NCBI RefSeq assembly: GCF_003443735.1
Contig: NZ_CP031969.1
Span: 3,100,001-3,164,000 of the forward strand
From: Streptomyces sp. CC0208
GTDB taxonomy: Bacteria > Actinomycetota > Actinomycetes > Streptomycetales > Streptomycetaceae
DNA: 64,000 nucleotides
Direction: 5' to 3'
Part shown: piece by piece, positions 43,326-52,100 of the stretch
Position numbering within the stretch: position 1 is the first letter of the stretch
How the letters are laid out: the number at the start of each line of letters is the position of its first letter
The notes under the pieces: generated by a model
The model's database searches: none
The model's input: only the letters and a program-made list of their open reading frames with translations
Told to the model about the DNA's origin: nothing
Position numbers and translations under genes: made by a program

Positions 43326-45953
43326 TCAGAACAGGCTGAGCAGTGCCTCCGCCGGGTCCACCATGCCGTTCTCCCCGTCCGGCAGCGGCAGTTCGAACCA
43401 CACCGTCTTGCCGCGCGGGGTGCGCCGGGATCCCCAGGCCGCGCTGAGCAGGCCGACCAGTTGCAGGCCCCGGCCGCCCTCGTCGGTGTCGCGGGCGCGA
43501 CGGCGGCGCGGCTGGACGAGGCCGGAGTCCCAGACCTCGCAGACCAGGGTGCGGTCCAGCAGGAGCCGTAGCCGGATGTCGCCCTCGCCGTACCGCAGGG
43601 CGTTGGTGACCAGCTCGCTGACCAGGAGTTCCGTGGTGTCGACCAGGGGTTCCAGGTCCCAGCTGAGCAGCTGCCCGCGGGCGTATTCCCGGGCCCGGCC
43701 CACGCTGCGCGGCTCGCGCGGGAGCGTCCAGTCTCCGACCGAGTCCGCGGGCAGGCCCTGGACACGTGCCATCAGCAGCGCGATGTCGTCCTCGCCGTGC
43801 AGGGTGTCGAGGGTGTTGAGGACGTGGTCGCAGACGTCCTCCAGCGGGGCGGAGGGGTCGGTGAGCGCTCCTACGAAGGCCTGCAGTCCTTCGTCGAGGG
43901 GGTGATCGCGGCTTTCGACCAGTCCATCCGTGTAGAGCGCGAGCAGGGCGCCTTCGGGTAGTTCGACCTCGACCTCCTCGAAGGGCTCGCCGCCGACGCC
44001 GAGCGGCATGCCGGGCGGTACGTCGAGCATCAGGGCGTCCTCGCCGGGTTCGACCAGCACGGGCGGGAGGTGGCCCGCGTTGGCGAAGGTGCAGCGGCGG
44101 GTCACCGAGTCGTAGACGGCGTAGACGCAGGTCGCCAGGTACACCTCGGAGAGGTCCGCCTCGCGGGGGCGGCGGGCCGCGCGGGTGGCCTGCTGGACGC
44201 CGCCGGGGGCGCCGAGACCGCGGGCGATCTCGTCCAACGCGGAGAGGACTTCGGCCGGTTCGAGGTCCAGGAGGGCCAGGGTCCGGACGGCGGAGCGCAG
44301 TTCGCCCATCGCCACCGCCGCGCGCAGACCACGGCCCATGACGTCGCCGACCACCAACGCCGTGCGGTGTCCGGGCAGTTCGATGACGTCGAACCAGTCG
44401 CCGCCGACCTCGCTGGGGCGGTCCGCGGAGGAGTTGCCGGGCAGATAGCGGCAGGCGATGTCGAGGCCGGAGGCGACCGGGTCGCCGGGCGGCAGCAGGG
44501 ACCGCTGCAGTATCAGCGCCCGTTCGTGCTCCCGCCGGTACAGGCGCGCGTTGTCGATACAGACCGCCGCCCGCGCGGCCAGTTCCACCGCCAGATCCCG
44601 GTCCCGGTCCCCGAACGGCTCGCTGCCCTTCGTCCGGGAGAACTGCGCGAGTCCTACGACGGTGTCGTGGGCGACCATCGGCACCGCGAGCGTGGACTGC
44701 ACGAGGCCGCCGTCCTCGGCCGGGATGTACTGCGGGCGGGCGGTGCGCAGGGCGTCCGCGCAGGGTGAGTTGAAGGGGTAGTGGTGGACCGCGCCGACCG
44801 AGACGGGGGCGCCGGAGCCGGCGAAGGGGGCGTCGGAGACCGCGCTGGCGAAGGCGACCCGGCGCAGTTCGGCGCTGCCGTCGGCGAGCCCGGGCGGGGT
44901 CTCGTCGCCGGCCAGCAGGCCCTGGTAGAGGTCGACGGTGGCCAGGTCGCAGAAGCCGGGGACGACGACGTCGAGGAGTTCGCGGGCCGTGGTCTCCAGG
45001 TCGAGCGAGTTCCCTATGCGGGCCCCGGCCTCGTTCAGGAGGGCGAGGTTGCGGCGGGCGGCCGCGGCCTCGCGGGCGGCGGCGCGGCGGGCGGTGATGT
45101 CTGTTCCCAGCCAGGCGATGCCGATGGGCCGGCCGGACCCGCTGCGCACCCGGTACAGGTTGATGGACCAGTGCCGGCGCTCGTCGGAGCCCGGAAGAAA
45201 GCCCGTCACGTGCATGTCCGTGATGGAGTCGCCGGTCTCCAGGACCCGGCGCAGGGTCGCGCTGACCCGCTCGGCCTCGGGGCGCGGCAGATAGTCGTGG
45301 ACCCCCTTGCCCCGGTGGTCGTCCGGGCTGCCGCCGAACAGGGAGGCGAAGCGGTAGTTGACGCGGCGAACCCGCAGCTCGGGGTCGATCAGCACAAATC
45401 CGAAGGGAGATTGACCGAAAATCGCCTGCGAGGCGGCGAGGTCGGTCTCGATGCTGCGCAGGGTGCGCACATCGACGACGATGCAGACGGCGGCCTTCTC
45501 GCCCTCCTCGGTCCGCGTCGGCATGACGTAGACCTCGGCGAGACCCTCCCGGCCGCACTCGCCCTCGCCCGCCGACGGGGGCACCCGGAAGGGGACCACG
45601 CCGGTCCACTCGCGGCCGTCCAGAATCTCCGCCATCTTGCGCTGGCCCTGCGCGCGCAGGTCCGAGTCGATGAAGGCCTCGATGGGGTCCATGCCGACGG
45701 CGTGCTCGGCGGGGATGCCGAAAAGCTGCTCCGCGCGCAGGCTCCACTGGTCGACGAGACCGTCGGGGCCTATGGAGAAGGACGCGACCTTGATGTAGTC
45801 GTAGATCGAGCCGGGCGGGCTGCTCTGCCACATGGCGTCACCGGACGGCCCGTCACCGTGACGGACCTGTGCCACGTCAGCATCCGCGGCCTCCGCCCTC
45901 GCGCCGCCCGACGGGTCCTTCGACTCCGTGGCCTTCGCTGGTATCTCGCTCAC
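43326..45953 (-). CDS. SpoIIE-family phosphatase with two PAS, GAF and HATPase domains
   Basis: An 875-residue regulator of the partner-switching type from a GTG at 45953 with GGAGGGG nine bases upstream. Order: PAS (about 50-165), PAS (175-290), GAF (300-465), PP2C-like SpoIIE phosphatase (490-700) and an RsbW-like ATPase (745-870). Phosphatase motifs are VGGDWFDVIEL and VVGDVMGRGLRAAVAMG, with DD in GEDDIALLMARV. The ATPase has ELVTNALRYGEGD and DEGGRGLQLVGLL. Such proteins dephosphorylate and rephosphorylate anti-anti-sigma factors in response to a sensed ligand. No anti-anti-sigma gene is adjacent; a separate ATPase lies upstream at 46244. Confidence 0.93.
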   Translation of the reverse strand: MSEIPAKATESKDPSGGARAEAADADVAQVRHGDGPSGDAMWQSSPPGSIYDYIKVASFSIGPDGLVDQWSLRAEQLFGIPAEHAVGMDPIEAFIDSDLRAQGQRKMAEILDGREWTGVVPFRVPPSAGEGECGREGLAEVYVMPTRTEEGEKAAVCIVVDVRTLRSIETDLAASQAIFGQSPFGFVLIDPELRVRRVNYRFASLFGGSPDDHRGKGVHDYLPRPEAERVSATLRRVLETGDSITDMHVTGFLPGSDERRHWSINLYRVRSGSGRPIGIAWLGTDITARRAAAREAAAARRNLALLNEAGARIGNSLDLETTARELLDVVVPGFCDLATVDLYQGLLAGDETPPGLADGSAELRRVAFASAVSDAPFAGSGAPVSVGAVHHYPFNSPCADALRTARPQYIPAEDGGLVQSTLAVPMVAHDTVVGLAQFSRTKGSEPFGDRDRDLAVELAARAAVCIDNARLYRREHERALILQRSLLPPGDPVASGLDIACRYLPGNSSADRPSEVGGDWFDVIELPGHRTALVVGDVMGRGLRAAVAMGELRSAVRTLALLDLEPAEVLSALDEIARGLGAPGGVQQATRAARRPREADLSEVYLATCVYAVYDSVTRRCTFANAGHLPPVLVEPGEDALMLDVPPGMPLGVGGEPFEEVEVELPEGALLALYTDGLVESRDHPLDEGLQAFVGALTDPSAPLEDVCDHVLNTLDTLHGEDDIALLMARVQGLPADSVGDWTLPREPRSVGRAREYARGQLLSWDLEPLVDTTELLVSELVTNALRYGEGDIRLRLLLDRTLVCEVWDSGLVQPRRRRARDTDEGGRGLQLVGLLSAAWGSRRTPRGKTVWFELPLPDGENGMVDPAEALLSLF

Positions 45954-46243
45954 GCGAACCGTCCCCTCCAGCTCACCGCGTCCGGTACCGGTCACCGGGG
46001 GCGGCTGCCCGCAGTATCCAGCACTACGGCGCCGCACAACACGGTGTTCACGATCACAGCACGATCCCGACGGTTTTCGGTCCGGGCTGCGACAACACTT
46101 CCAGTCTTCTAACCAGCGGACACGACGTCGAATCACGTCTGCCGACAACCGCCACTGGCCTGAACCAGTCAGTGGACAGCGGGAGGGGTGCCGTACAGCG
46201 ATTTCCGGCGCTCTCGGCCTTCTCCACCTGGATCAGATCCTGG

Positions 46244-46651
46244 TCATCGCGGCATCGAGAGTTCGAACCAGACCGTCTTGCCCGTCACACCGGGGCGGGT
46301 GCCCCAGCGGTCGGCGGCGTGGGCGACCAGTTGCAGGCCGCGGCCGCTCTCGTCGTCCAGGTCGGCGACGCGTGCGCGGGGCGGGTCGGGCAGGGGGTCG
46401 GAGACCTCGACCAGGAGGACGCCGTCGATGCCTTCGGGGCGGACCAGCCGGACGCCGATGGGGCCGGTGGCGTGCCGCAGGGAGTTGGTCACCAGCTCAC
46501 TGACCAGCAGGGCGGCGATGTCGGCGAGGCCGTCGAGATTCCAGGCGGTCAGCCGGTTCCGGACGGCCGTCCGGGCTGCGCGCACGGCACCCGGGTCCGC
46601 CGGGAAAGTCCACTTGGCGCAGTCGCCTTCGGTGTCGATCACGCCGATCAC
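46244..46651 (-). CDS. RsbW-like ATP-binding protein (anti-sigma/serine kinase type)
   Basis: A 135-residue single-domain protein of the HATPase_c_2 family. N box ELVTNSLRHATGP, G1-type VEVSDPLPDPP and DDESGRGLQLVAHAADRWG are visible. Many Streptomyces copies act as anti-sigma factors or in partner switching, though most are uncharacterised. Two GTG starts are possible, at 46651 and 46642; the second has GGGAA at better spacing. It lies 290 bp upstream of the SpoIIE-type gene on the same strand. Its C-terminus (GKTVWFELSMPR) is very like that of the phosphatase (GKTVWFELPLPD), suggesting a common origin. Confidence 0.88.
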   Translation of the reverse strand: MIGVIDTEGDCAKWTFPADPGAVRAARTAVRNRLTAWNLDGLADIAALLVSELVTNSLRHATGPIGVRLVRPEGIDGVLLVEVSDPLPDPPRARVADLDDESGRGLQLVAHAADRWGTRPGVTGKTVWFELSMPR

Positions 46652-46747
46652 TTCCCGGGCCAGCCCATGTCCGCTTTCGTGGGGTTAAGGGGCACATACC
46701 CGATATCAGGGCCGCGGTACCGTGCCGAATGGCGTAAGTAGGGGCGC

Positions 46748-47209
46748 CTAAGAGCTCGGGGGATTCCGTCGGGGGGCGGGTGCGGGTGCATCGTGGCTTG
46801 TCGCGCAGCTCCCCGCGCCCCTGAAAGCCCTCAGTGCACCGATTGCTTCCACGTCCTGGTCGAGCCAGTTCACGTCCCAGACGTCGTCCGGCGCCAGCCA
46901 GCGCAGTTCGTCGTGGTCCTGCAAGGGCTTGGGGTCGGCCGAACCCGGGAGCAAGCGGACCCGCCATGCCTGAAGGATGTACGGGGGCTTCAGCGGCCAC
47001 TCGCCGGGGACCCGCTCCAGCACCTCGGCCTCTACGCCCAGTTCCTCGCGCAGTTCACGGGACAGAGCCTCCTCCGGGCTCTCCCCCTCCTCCACCTTGC
47101 CGCCCGGCAGCTCCCAGCGGCCGGCGAGTTCGGCGGGCGCGCTGCGGCGGGCCGCGAGGAGGCGGTCGCCGTCGTAGAGGGCGGCCGCCACCACGATCCG
47201 TTCCGTCAT
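46748..47209 (-). CDS. NUDIX hydrolase (MutT type)
   Basis: A 153-residue pyrophosphohydrolase from the ATG at 47209. The NUDIX box is GKVEEGESPEEALSRELREE, preceded by GRWELPG as in MutT proteins that clean 8-oxo-dGTP. AWRVRLLPGSADPKPLQDHD and LRWLAPDDVWDVNWLDQDVE are typical of short MutT. The last 25 residues (RGAGSCATSHDAPAPAP...) are coded by a dispersed intergenic repeat and are probably not part of the fold. Located just downstream of the SPOR-like gene. Confidence 0.92.
   Translation of the reverse strand: MTERIVVAAALYDGDRLLAARRSAPAELAGRWELPGGKVEEGESPEEALSRELREELGVEAEVLERVPGEWPLKPPYILQAWRVRLLPGSADPKPLQDHDELRWLAPDDVWDVNWLDQDVEAIGALRAFRGAGSCATSHDAPAPAPRRNPPSS
46781..46822 (-). repeat. 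Dispersed intergenic repeat, copy B, inside NUDIX 3' end
   Basis: TTGTCGCGCAGCTCCCCGCG then CCCCT, preceded by TGCGGGTGCATCGTGG. Shares the core with copies at 2721 and 63608. Here it lies within the coding end of the NUDIX gene and encodes RGAGSCATS. Confidence 0.7.
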
Positions 47210-47234
47210 GCGCCGGAGCCTACGGGAGGCTCCG

Positions 47235-47426
47235 TCAGTCGGCCGAACTCGCGCCGTTCGGGCCGATGCGCTCGACCCAGTAGAGCTGTTTGTGGCCGCG
47301 GGCATCGAGACTGTCAGCGATCTTCTGGGCCTCGGCCCGGGTCGCGTACCTGCCCACGCGGTAGCGATTGCCGTTGTCGTCCTGTCGTATGACGAGCCAG
47401 GGAAGAGTGATCGTGCCGTCGTTCAT
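47235..47426 (-). CDS. Small SPOR-like domain protein
   Basis: A 63-residue protein consisting of one SPOR-like unit: DDNGNRYRVGRYATRAEAQK then IADSLDARGHKQLYWVERIG. SPOR domains bind denuded peptidoglycan, but with no signal peptide this copy should stay in the cytoplasm, so the function is open. ATG start. It is 25 bp upstream of the NUDIX gene on the same strand and may be co-transcribed. I recall this short protein as widely conserved in Streptomyces. Confidence 0.85.
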   Translation of the reverse strand: MNDGTITLPWLVIRQDDNGNRYRVGRYATRAEAQKIADSLDARGHKQLYWVERIGPNGASSAD

Positions 47427-47739
47427 TGCGCCCCACCGCTCCTTCCCGACCTGCGTCGAGCCCCACCCGATAAGGAAACCGCACTCCGCATATGCCCGAG
47501 CCTACGCCCAACCTTTACGCAGCGAACACGCGTTTTCACAAAGAGGTACGCAACCAGCCAGGACGGACTCCTCCGGCAGGGGCGCGCACCGCTGAACACG
47601 CCCCCGGTGGACGGCGATGCCTCCGGTCGGGGACGCCTTGGACACAGCGCTGTCGACCTGCGAGAACGGCCGGATTCGAACGGCGTTCGCCTGCGGGCCG
47701 GTTGAGTGTTCGCCCCGGGCAACCTCCCCGGGGCGCGCG
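47427..47739. other. 313-bp intergenic gap, no gene seen
   Basis: Upstream of the SPOR-like gene and downstream of GntR, both minus strand. It contains open frames on both strands but none with family features or good ribosome-binding sites. CGTTCGAATCC on the minus strand (near 47679) recalls a tRNA T-loop, but no T-stem, anticodon arm or acceptor stem can be built around it. A possible GC-rich hairpin (GCCCCGGG ... CCCCGGGGC, 47710-47736) may terminate the GntR transcript. Confidence 0.5.
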
Positions 47740-48492
47740 CTACTTCACCGGAAGGTGGTACGCGACCTGGTAGCGGTCGGCCGGAATGACCACGTCAGCC
47801 GTCTCCACCGGGCGGCCCGAGGCGTAGTAGGTGCGATGGACCACCAGGACGACATGCCCGGGGACACCGCCCAGGGCGAGCAGTTCCTCGGCGAGGCCGG
47901 GGCGGGCGCCGACCTCCTCGGTGACGTTGTCCACGACGACGTCGATGGCGGCCATGCGCTCCACCACACCCATGCCGCCGAGGGGGCCCTCCTCGGGGAG
48001 CATCACCGGAGTGCGCCCGGTGACCGCCAGGGGCTCCCAGGAGGTGGAGAGCATCATCGGCTCACCGGCCTCCCGGAAGAGGTACTTCGTGCACATCACC
48101 CGGTCGCCGGGCCGGATGGCGAGCCGCTCGGCGATGCCCGCCGAGGCCTCGGCCTGCCGGCTGCTGGACTCCCAGGTGCCGCGCCCCTCCCCGTCGGCCT
48201 GCTCCTGCCGGAAGGGGGTGGCGCCGGAGGCCGGGCGGTAGCCGGAGCGGGCGATACGGCGGGGCACGGGCCGCTCGCGGACGTACGTGCCGGACCCGGA
48301 GCGGCCCTCGACCAGCCCCTCGGCCATCAGCACCTTGCGGGCCTCCAGCGCGACGGTGTCCGAGACGCCGTACTCCTCGCGGATCCTGGCCTGGGACGGC
48401 AGGCGGGTGTGCGGTGGCAGCGAACCGTCGGCGATCTTCTTGCGGAGATCACCCGCGACACGCAGGTACGCCGGCTGCTCACCGAATGTCAC
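47740..48492 (-). CDS. GntR-family regulator (HutC/UTRA type)
   Basis: A 250-residue transcriptional regulator. The winged helix (about 5-72) has LRKKIADGSLPPHTRLPSQA and EEYGVSDTVALEARKVLMAE. The UTRA effector domain (about 85-245) has EASAGIAERLAIRPGDRVMC and VLVVHRTYYASGRPVETADV, the family ending. UTRA regulators sense sugars, amino acids or other small ligands. GTG start. No metabolic operon adjoins, so it may be autoregulated or act elsewhere; an inverted repeat lies 16 bp upstream. Confidence 0.93.
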   Translation of the reverse strand: MTFGEQPAYLRVAGDLRKKIADGSLPPHTRLPSQARIREEYGVSDTVALEARKVLMAEGLVEGRSGSGTYVRERPVPRRIARSGYRPASGATPFRQEQADGEGRGTWESSSRQAEASAGIAERLAIRPGDRVMCTKYLFREAGEPMMLSTSWEPLAVTGRTPVMLPEEGPLGGMGVVERMAAIDVVVDNVTEEVGARPGLAEELLALGGVPGHVVLVVHRTYYASGRPVETADVVIPADRYQVAYHLPVK

Positions 48493-48507
48493 TGGCCGCT
48501 CCCATCA

Positions 48508-48537
48508 GGTTGTACAGACAGCAACAGCCTGGCAACC
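48508..48537. promoter_or_regulatory. Inverted repeat upstream of the GntR gene
   Basis: GGTTG (48508-48512) pairs with CAACC (48533-48537); an inner CAAC (48522-48525) also matches GTTG. It lies 16-45 bp upstream of the GntR GTG, where an autoregulatory operator would be expected. Short arms make this weak. Confidence 0.3.
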
Positions 48538-48638
48538 GTGGGTTGGACCATGCAAGCAAAGGCCAGAGAATCACTCGATGTGATGACATGTTCCGGCGGT
48601 GGGCTTACGCAGGCACTTTCTCCCCGCTATGGCGGCGA

Positions 48639-49913
48639 TCACACCTTGAGTTCGGCACCGTCTGTGGCGCCGCTCCCGTCGCCGTAGTCCTCGTCGGAGG
48701 CCGGCCGCTTCGTGGCCAGCCCCAGAGCCTTGCGTGCGGTGACCGTACTGGGGCCGTCGGCGTAGTCGTAGCCCTTGTCGTAGTGGATGTAGAAGGCGTC
48801 CACGTCGTCGTCCTCGGCCGCGGCGACCGCCTTCGCCCACTCGCCGCGGGCGGCCGTCATGTCCTTCACCAGGGCCGCGACCTGCTTGTCGGCTCTGGCA
48901 GGCCAGGACTGCGCGCCGAGAGCCCTGATCTGGTCGTCGAGGCTGTCGTGGACCTTTCGCGACCAGCTCCGGTAGCCGGGCAGGTCGTCCTCCGGGTAGT
49001 CCTCGGGCTCCTCCCACAGCACGGTGTCGAGGGCGTTGAGGGACTTGAGGAGGGCGATCTGGTACGTGTCGAGCGTGGTCTCGTCGGCGCGCAGCGAGCC
49101 GGTCAGGGTGGCGTTGTCGTCGGTGTTGCCGAAGATGCAGGTCACCTCGCGGTCGCCGAGGCGCCAGCTCTGCCGGGTCGGGCCGAAGTAGTAGACGTCG
49201 ACGTCCTCGGGCAGCGCCCAGGTGTCCATGACGTAGCTGTCCCTCAGCGGGTAGCACTTCTCGTCGGCGGCATCGGAGACCGCGCTGTCCCCCGGGAAGG
49301 CGGAGTCGGCCATCCGGAACTCGCCGAACACCTCGCCGTCGTGCTCACCCGCGCAGGGCACCTCGTCGACGTCGTAGGTCAGGCCTTCGAGGGTCTCCCC
49401 GGGCGCGTCGAAGCACTGGCCCTTCACCACCGAGAAGGCCGTGCCCTGCGTCGCGCCCTTCTTGAACCCCTCCCAGGCCTCGGAGAATCCGCCGGTGGCG
49501 AGCGCCGTCACCCACAGGGCGAGCCCGAGCGACGACAGGATCGACCCGGCGACGGCCAGCCCCTTGCCGGACTGGCCCTTCTTCTTGATCTGCGCCAGCG
49601 CGACGACGCCGAGCACCAGTCCCACGGCCGGGAAGCAGCACAGGACACCGAGCACCAGGGAGGCGATGGCGAGGCCGTTGACGGAGGGGCGGCGGGCGTA
49701 GGGGCTGTAGCCCTGTCCCCAGGTCTGGTACGGCGGGCCATAGGGTTGCCCGTGCGGCTGTTCGTACGGCTGCGGCCCATACGGCTGCTGTCCGTACGGC
49801 GGCCGGCCGTACGGCTGCTGTCCCTGCGGCGGCGGCCCGTACGGGCCCGGGGCCGGGGACGGTCCCTGGGCGGGGTCGGGCTGGTGGGGCCCAGGGGGCG
49901 GGGGTATGGACAC
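48639..49913 (-). CDS. DUF4190/septum-formation-like membrane protein
   Basis: A 424-residue protein. The first 75 residues are Pro/Gln/Tyr/Gly repeats (PYGQQPYGPQPYEQP), then two hydrophobic helices (LAIASLVLGVLCCFPAVGLV; GLAVAGSILSSLGLALWVTA) as in DUF4190. The outer part (about 150-300) matches the Septum_form type: GQCFDAPGETLEGLTYDVDE and VPCAGEHDGEVFGEFRM, with a possible Cys pair. The C-terminal 120 residues are helical and charged. Such proteins are thought to localise at the envelope or septa in Actinobacteria. GTG start; divergent from the serpin gene with an 81-bp gap. Confidence 0.82.
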   Translation of the reverse strand: MSIPPPPGPHQPDPAQGPSPAPGPYGPPPQGQQPYGRPPYGQQPYGPQPYEQPHGQPYGPPYQTWGQGYSPYARRPSVNGLAIASLVLGVLCCFPAVGLVLGVVALAQIKKKGQSGKGLAVAGSILSSLGLALWVTALATGGFSEAWEGFKKGATQGTAFSVVKGQCFDAPGETLEGLTYDVDEVPCAGEHDGEVFGEFRMADSAFPGDSAVSDAADEKCYPLRDSYVMDTWALPEDVDVYYFGPTRQSWRLGDREVTCIFGNTDDNATLTGSLRADETTLDTYQIALLKSLNALDTVLWEEPEDYPEDDLPGYRSWSRKVHDSLDDQIRALGAQSWPARADKQVAALVKDMTAARGEWAKAVAAAEDDDVDAFYIHYDKGYDYADGPSTVTARKALGLATKRPASDEDYGDGSGATDGAELKV

Positions 49914-49994
49914 GGGTACCGTGCTCCTGGTTCAGGCAGGTGGGGAACTGACGTACGACAGGGCGCATGGTATGCGCGGGGCGGGCGGGGTGGA

Positions 49995-51176
49995 ATGCCG
50001 ATCACGGGTACGACGACCCAGGCGGTGAACGGGCTCACCGCACGATGGGCAGGGATGTCTTCCGGAGGGACCGTGTTCTCGGCCGCCGGTGTGTGGCCGC
50101 TGCTGGCCTTCCTGGCCGACGGGGCACAGGGCACGGCACGGGCCGAGCTGGCGCGGGCGCTCGGAGTGCCCGCGGAGCAAGCTGCCGCTGCGGCACGGGA
50201 GTTGCTCGCGGAACTGGCCGACGCGAAGGCGCTGGACGCGGCGCTCGGACTGTGGACCAAGCGGACGCTGGAACCGCGCGAGGAGTGGGAGGCCGGGCTG
50301 CCCACCGACACGCACGGGGTCCTCACCGGCGATCCCGCCCTCGACCAGCGGGAGATGGACGCCTGGGCGGAGAAGCGGACCAGCGGTCTGATCGAGCGGA
50401 TGCCGGTGGAGGTGCGGGACGACACCGAGTTGGTGCTGGCGAGCGCGCTGGCCCTGCGGACCACGTGGCTGCGGCCCTTCGAGGTGCGTCCGGTACGGCC
50501 CTCCGCGGGCCCTTGGCAGGGCCGGACCCTGCGCGGGCTGAACCGCCGCAGCGTGCGTCTGGACCGGGCCGGGGTGGCGACCGCGCCCGCCGGCCGGGTC
50601 ACCGAGGTGAAGGTGCTCGGGGACGACGGCGTGGACGTCCATCTCCTGCTCGGCGACGAGCACATGACGCCGGGTCAGGTGATGGCGGCGGGGGCGGCCG
50701 CGCTCGACGGCACGTGTCCGGTCGTACGGGGGTCGCTGCTTCCGCACGGGCCCGCGGGGCCGGGGCTGCGGGTGGAGGAACGGCCGTGTGCCGCCCCCCG
50801 GCAGCCGACGCTGGAGGTGACGACCACGGCGTTCGAGATGCGGGCGCACCACGATCTGCTGGACCTGCACGGGCTGTTCGGCCTCACCGCGGCACGGGAC
50901 GCCCGCCAGGGCCACTTCCCCGGCATCAGCGCCTCGCCCCTGACCGTCGGCTCCGCCCGGCAGTCCGTCCTGGCCCGCTTCGACGCGCTCGGCTTCGAGG
51001 CGGCCGCGGTGACGGCGGTCGCGGCGGCGCCGGGTGGACCGCCGCCCACGCCCCGGTACATGTCGACCGAGGTCACGGCCACCTTCGACCGCCCCTTCGG
51101 CTTTCTCGCCGTACACCGCCGGACGCGGCTGGCGCTGACGGCGGGGTGGGTGACGGAACCGGCGCCGTACTCCTAG
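49995..51176 (+). CDS. Serpin family protein
   Basis: A 393-residue protein of the serpin fold, a suicide inhibitor of serine or cysteine peptidases, from the ATG at 49995. No signal peptide is seen, so it should be cytoplasmic. The N-terminal SSGGTVFSAAGVWPLLAFLA and ALGLWTKRTLEPREEW match helices hA-hD. The hinge before the reactive loop, GFEAAAVTAV (from G333), fits the inhibitory consensus of small residues. The loop continues through Pro/Gly-rich residues, and the end FDRPFGFLAVHRRTRLALTA matches strands s4B/s5B. The P1 residue cannot be fixed by eye. Rare in bacteria but recurrent in Streptomyces. Convergent with the SDR gene (14-bp gap). Confidence 0.85.
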   Translation: MPITGTTTQAVNGLTARWAGMSSGGTVFSAAGVWPLLAFLADGAQGTARAELARALGVPAEQAAAAARELLAELADAKALDAALGLWTKRTLEPREEWEAGLPTDTHGVLTGDPALDQREMDAWAEKRTSGLIERMPVEVRDDTELVLASALALRTTWLRPFEVRPVRPSAGPWQGRTLRGLNRRSVRLDRAGVATAPAGRVTEVKVLGDDGVDVHLLLGDEHMTPGQVMAAGAAALDGTCPVVRGSLLPHGPAGPGLRVEERPCAAPRQPTLEVTTTAFEMRAHHDLLDLHGLFGLTAARDARQGHFPGISASPLTVGSARQSVLARFDALGFEAAAVTAVAAAPGGPPPTPRYMSTEVTATFDRPFGFLAVHRRTRLALTAGWVTEPAPYS

Positions 51177-51190
51177 TCATTGAGTGGCCG

Positions 51191-52021
51191 TCAGTCGTCG
51201 AAGGCGGTGGCCCGGGTGCTCTTCTCCCAGGCGGCGACGTCGGCCCGTACGCCGTCGAGGTGGTCGAGCACGGCGGTCACCGCGTCGTCGCCGAGGGGCA
51301 GCCGCAGCGGGGTCTCCTCGGCGTCGAGCGCGGCACGGATCAGGGCCGCCGCCTTCGCGGGGTCGCCGGCCTGGGTGCCGTCGCCGCCGGAGACGAACCC
51401 GCGGGTCTCGCTCACCTTGGCGTAGACCCCGCTGTCGGCGCTGACTCCGGCACGGCTCGCGTCGAACAGCGAGGTACGGAAGGCGCCCGGCTCCACGATC
51501 AGTACCTTGATGCCGAACTCCCGCACCTCGTCGGCGAGCCCCTCGGACAGGCCCTCCAGGGCGAACTTCGTCCCGCTGTACGCCGAGAAGCCCGCGAAGG
51601 ACATCTGTCCGCCCATGCTGCTCATCTGCACGATCGCCCCCGAACGCCGCTCCCGCATGCCGGGCAGCACCGCCCTCGTGAGCGCCGCCGGCCCGAAGAC
51701 ATGCACGTCGAACAGGGCGCGCAGCTCGTCCTCGGTGGTCTCCTCGAACGCGCCGACATGGGTGCGGCCCGCGTTGTTGACCAGCACGTCGATCCGGCCG
51801 TGCCGGGCCACCACGTCCCGTACGGCGGCCTCCGCGGCGGCCGTGTCGGCCACGTCCAGGCGCAGCGCCTCCACCTGGTCGGGGTGGGCGGCCACGAGGT
51901 CGTCCAGCGCCTCGGGCCTGCGGACCGCGCCGACCACGACATCGCCGTCGGCCAGGGCCGCCTCGGCGATCGCCCGCCCGAACCCGCTGCTCGCGCCCGT
52001 GATCAGCCACACCTTGTTCAT
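51191..52021 (-). CDS. Short-chain dehydrogenase/reductase
   Basis: A 276-residue classical SDR. The cofactor site is TGASSGFGRAIAEA (about 8-21); VRRP after the second strand suggests NADP preference. NNAG is present, the catalytic Ser lies in VQMSSMGG, and Tyr/Lys are in YSGTK. The C-terminal 60 residues may bind substrate. It is divergent from a LysR-type gene across 78 bp, the classic layout of a regulator and its target. Substrate unknown; similar enzymes act on small ketones or alcohols. Confidence 0.92.
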   Translation of the reverse strand: MNKVWLITGASSGFGRAIAEAALADGDVVVGAVRRPEALDDLVAAHPDQVEALRLDVADTAAAEAAVRDVVARHGRIDVLVNNAGRTHVGAFEETTEDELRALFDVHVFGPAALTRAVLPGMRERRSGAIVQMSSMGGQMSFAGFSAYSGTKFALEGLSEGLADEVREFGIKVLIVEPGAFRTSLFDASRAGVSADSGVYAKVSETRGFVSGGDGTQAGDPAKAAALIRAALDAEETPLRLPLGDDAVTAVLDHLDGVRADVAAWEKSTRATAFDD

Positions 52022-52065
52022 GACGACTCCTCATCTCGGGTTGTTCCACCAGCCTGCTGCGGAAG

Positions 52066-52100
52066 TCGGTTGCCCGTCCAAGACCCACGGTGATAACCGA
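52066..52100. promoter_or_regulatory. Inverted repeat in the SDR-LysR divergent region
   Basis: TCGGTT (52066-52071) and AACCGA (52095-52100) form a perfect 6-bp inverted repeat with 23 bp between, ending on the A of the LysR ATG. Candidate binding site for the LysR protein in the 78-bp shared promoter region. The long spacer makes it uncertain. Confidence 0.35.

Noticed and set aside
41941..45831. Very long minus-strand open frame (about 1300 codons)
   Set aside because: It is antisense to one gene and out of frame with the phosphatase; Arg/Pro/Gly-rich composition is a product of high GC, with no family motif.
47640..47740. tRNA-like string (GTTCGAATCC on the minus strand)
   Set aside because: No five-bp T-stem, anticodon arm or seven-bp acceptor stem can be formed around it.
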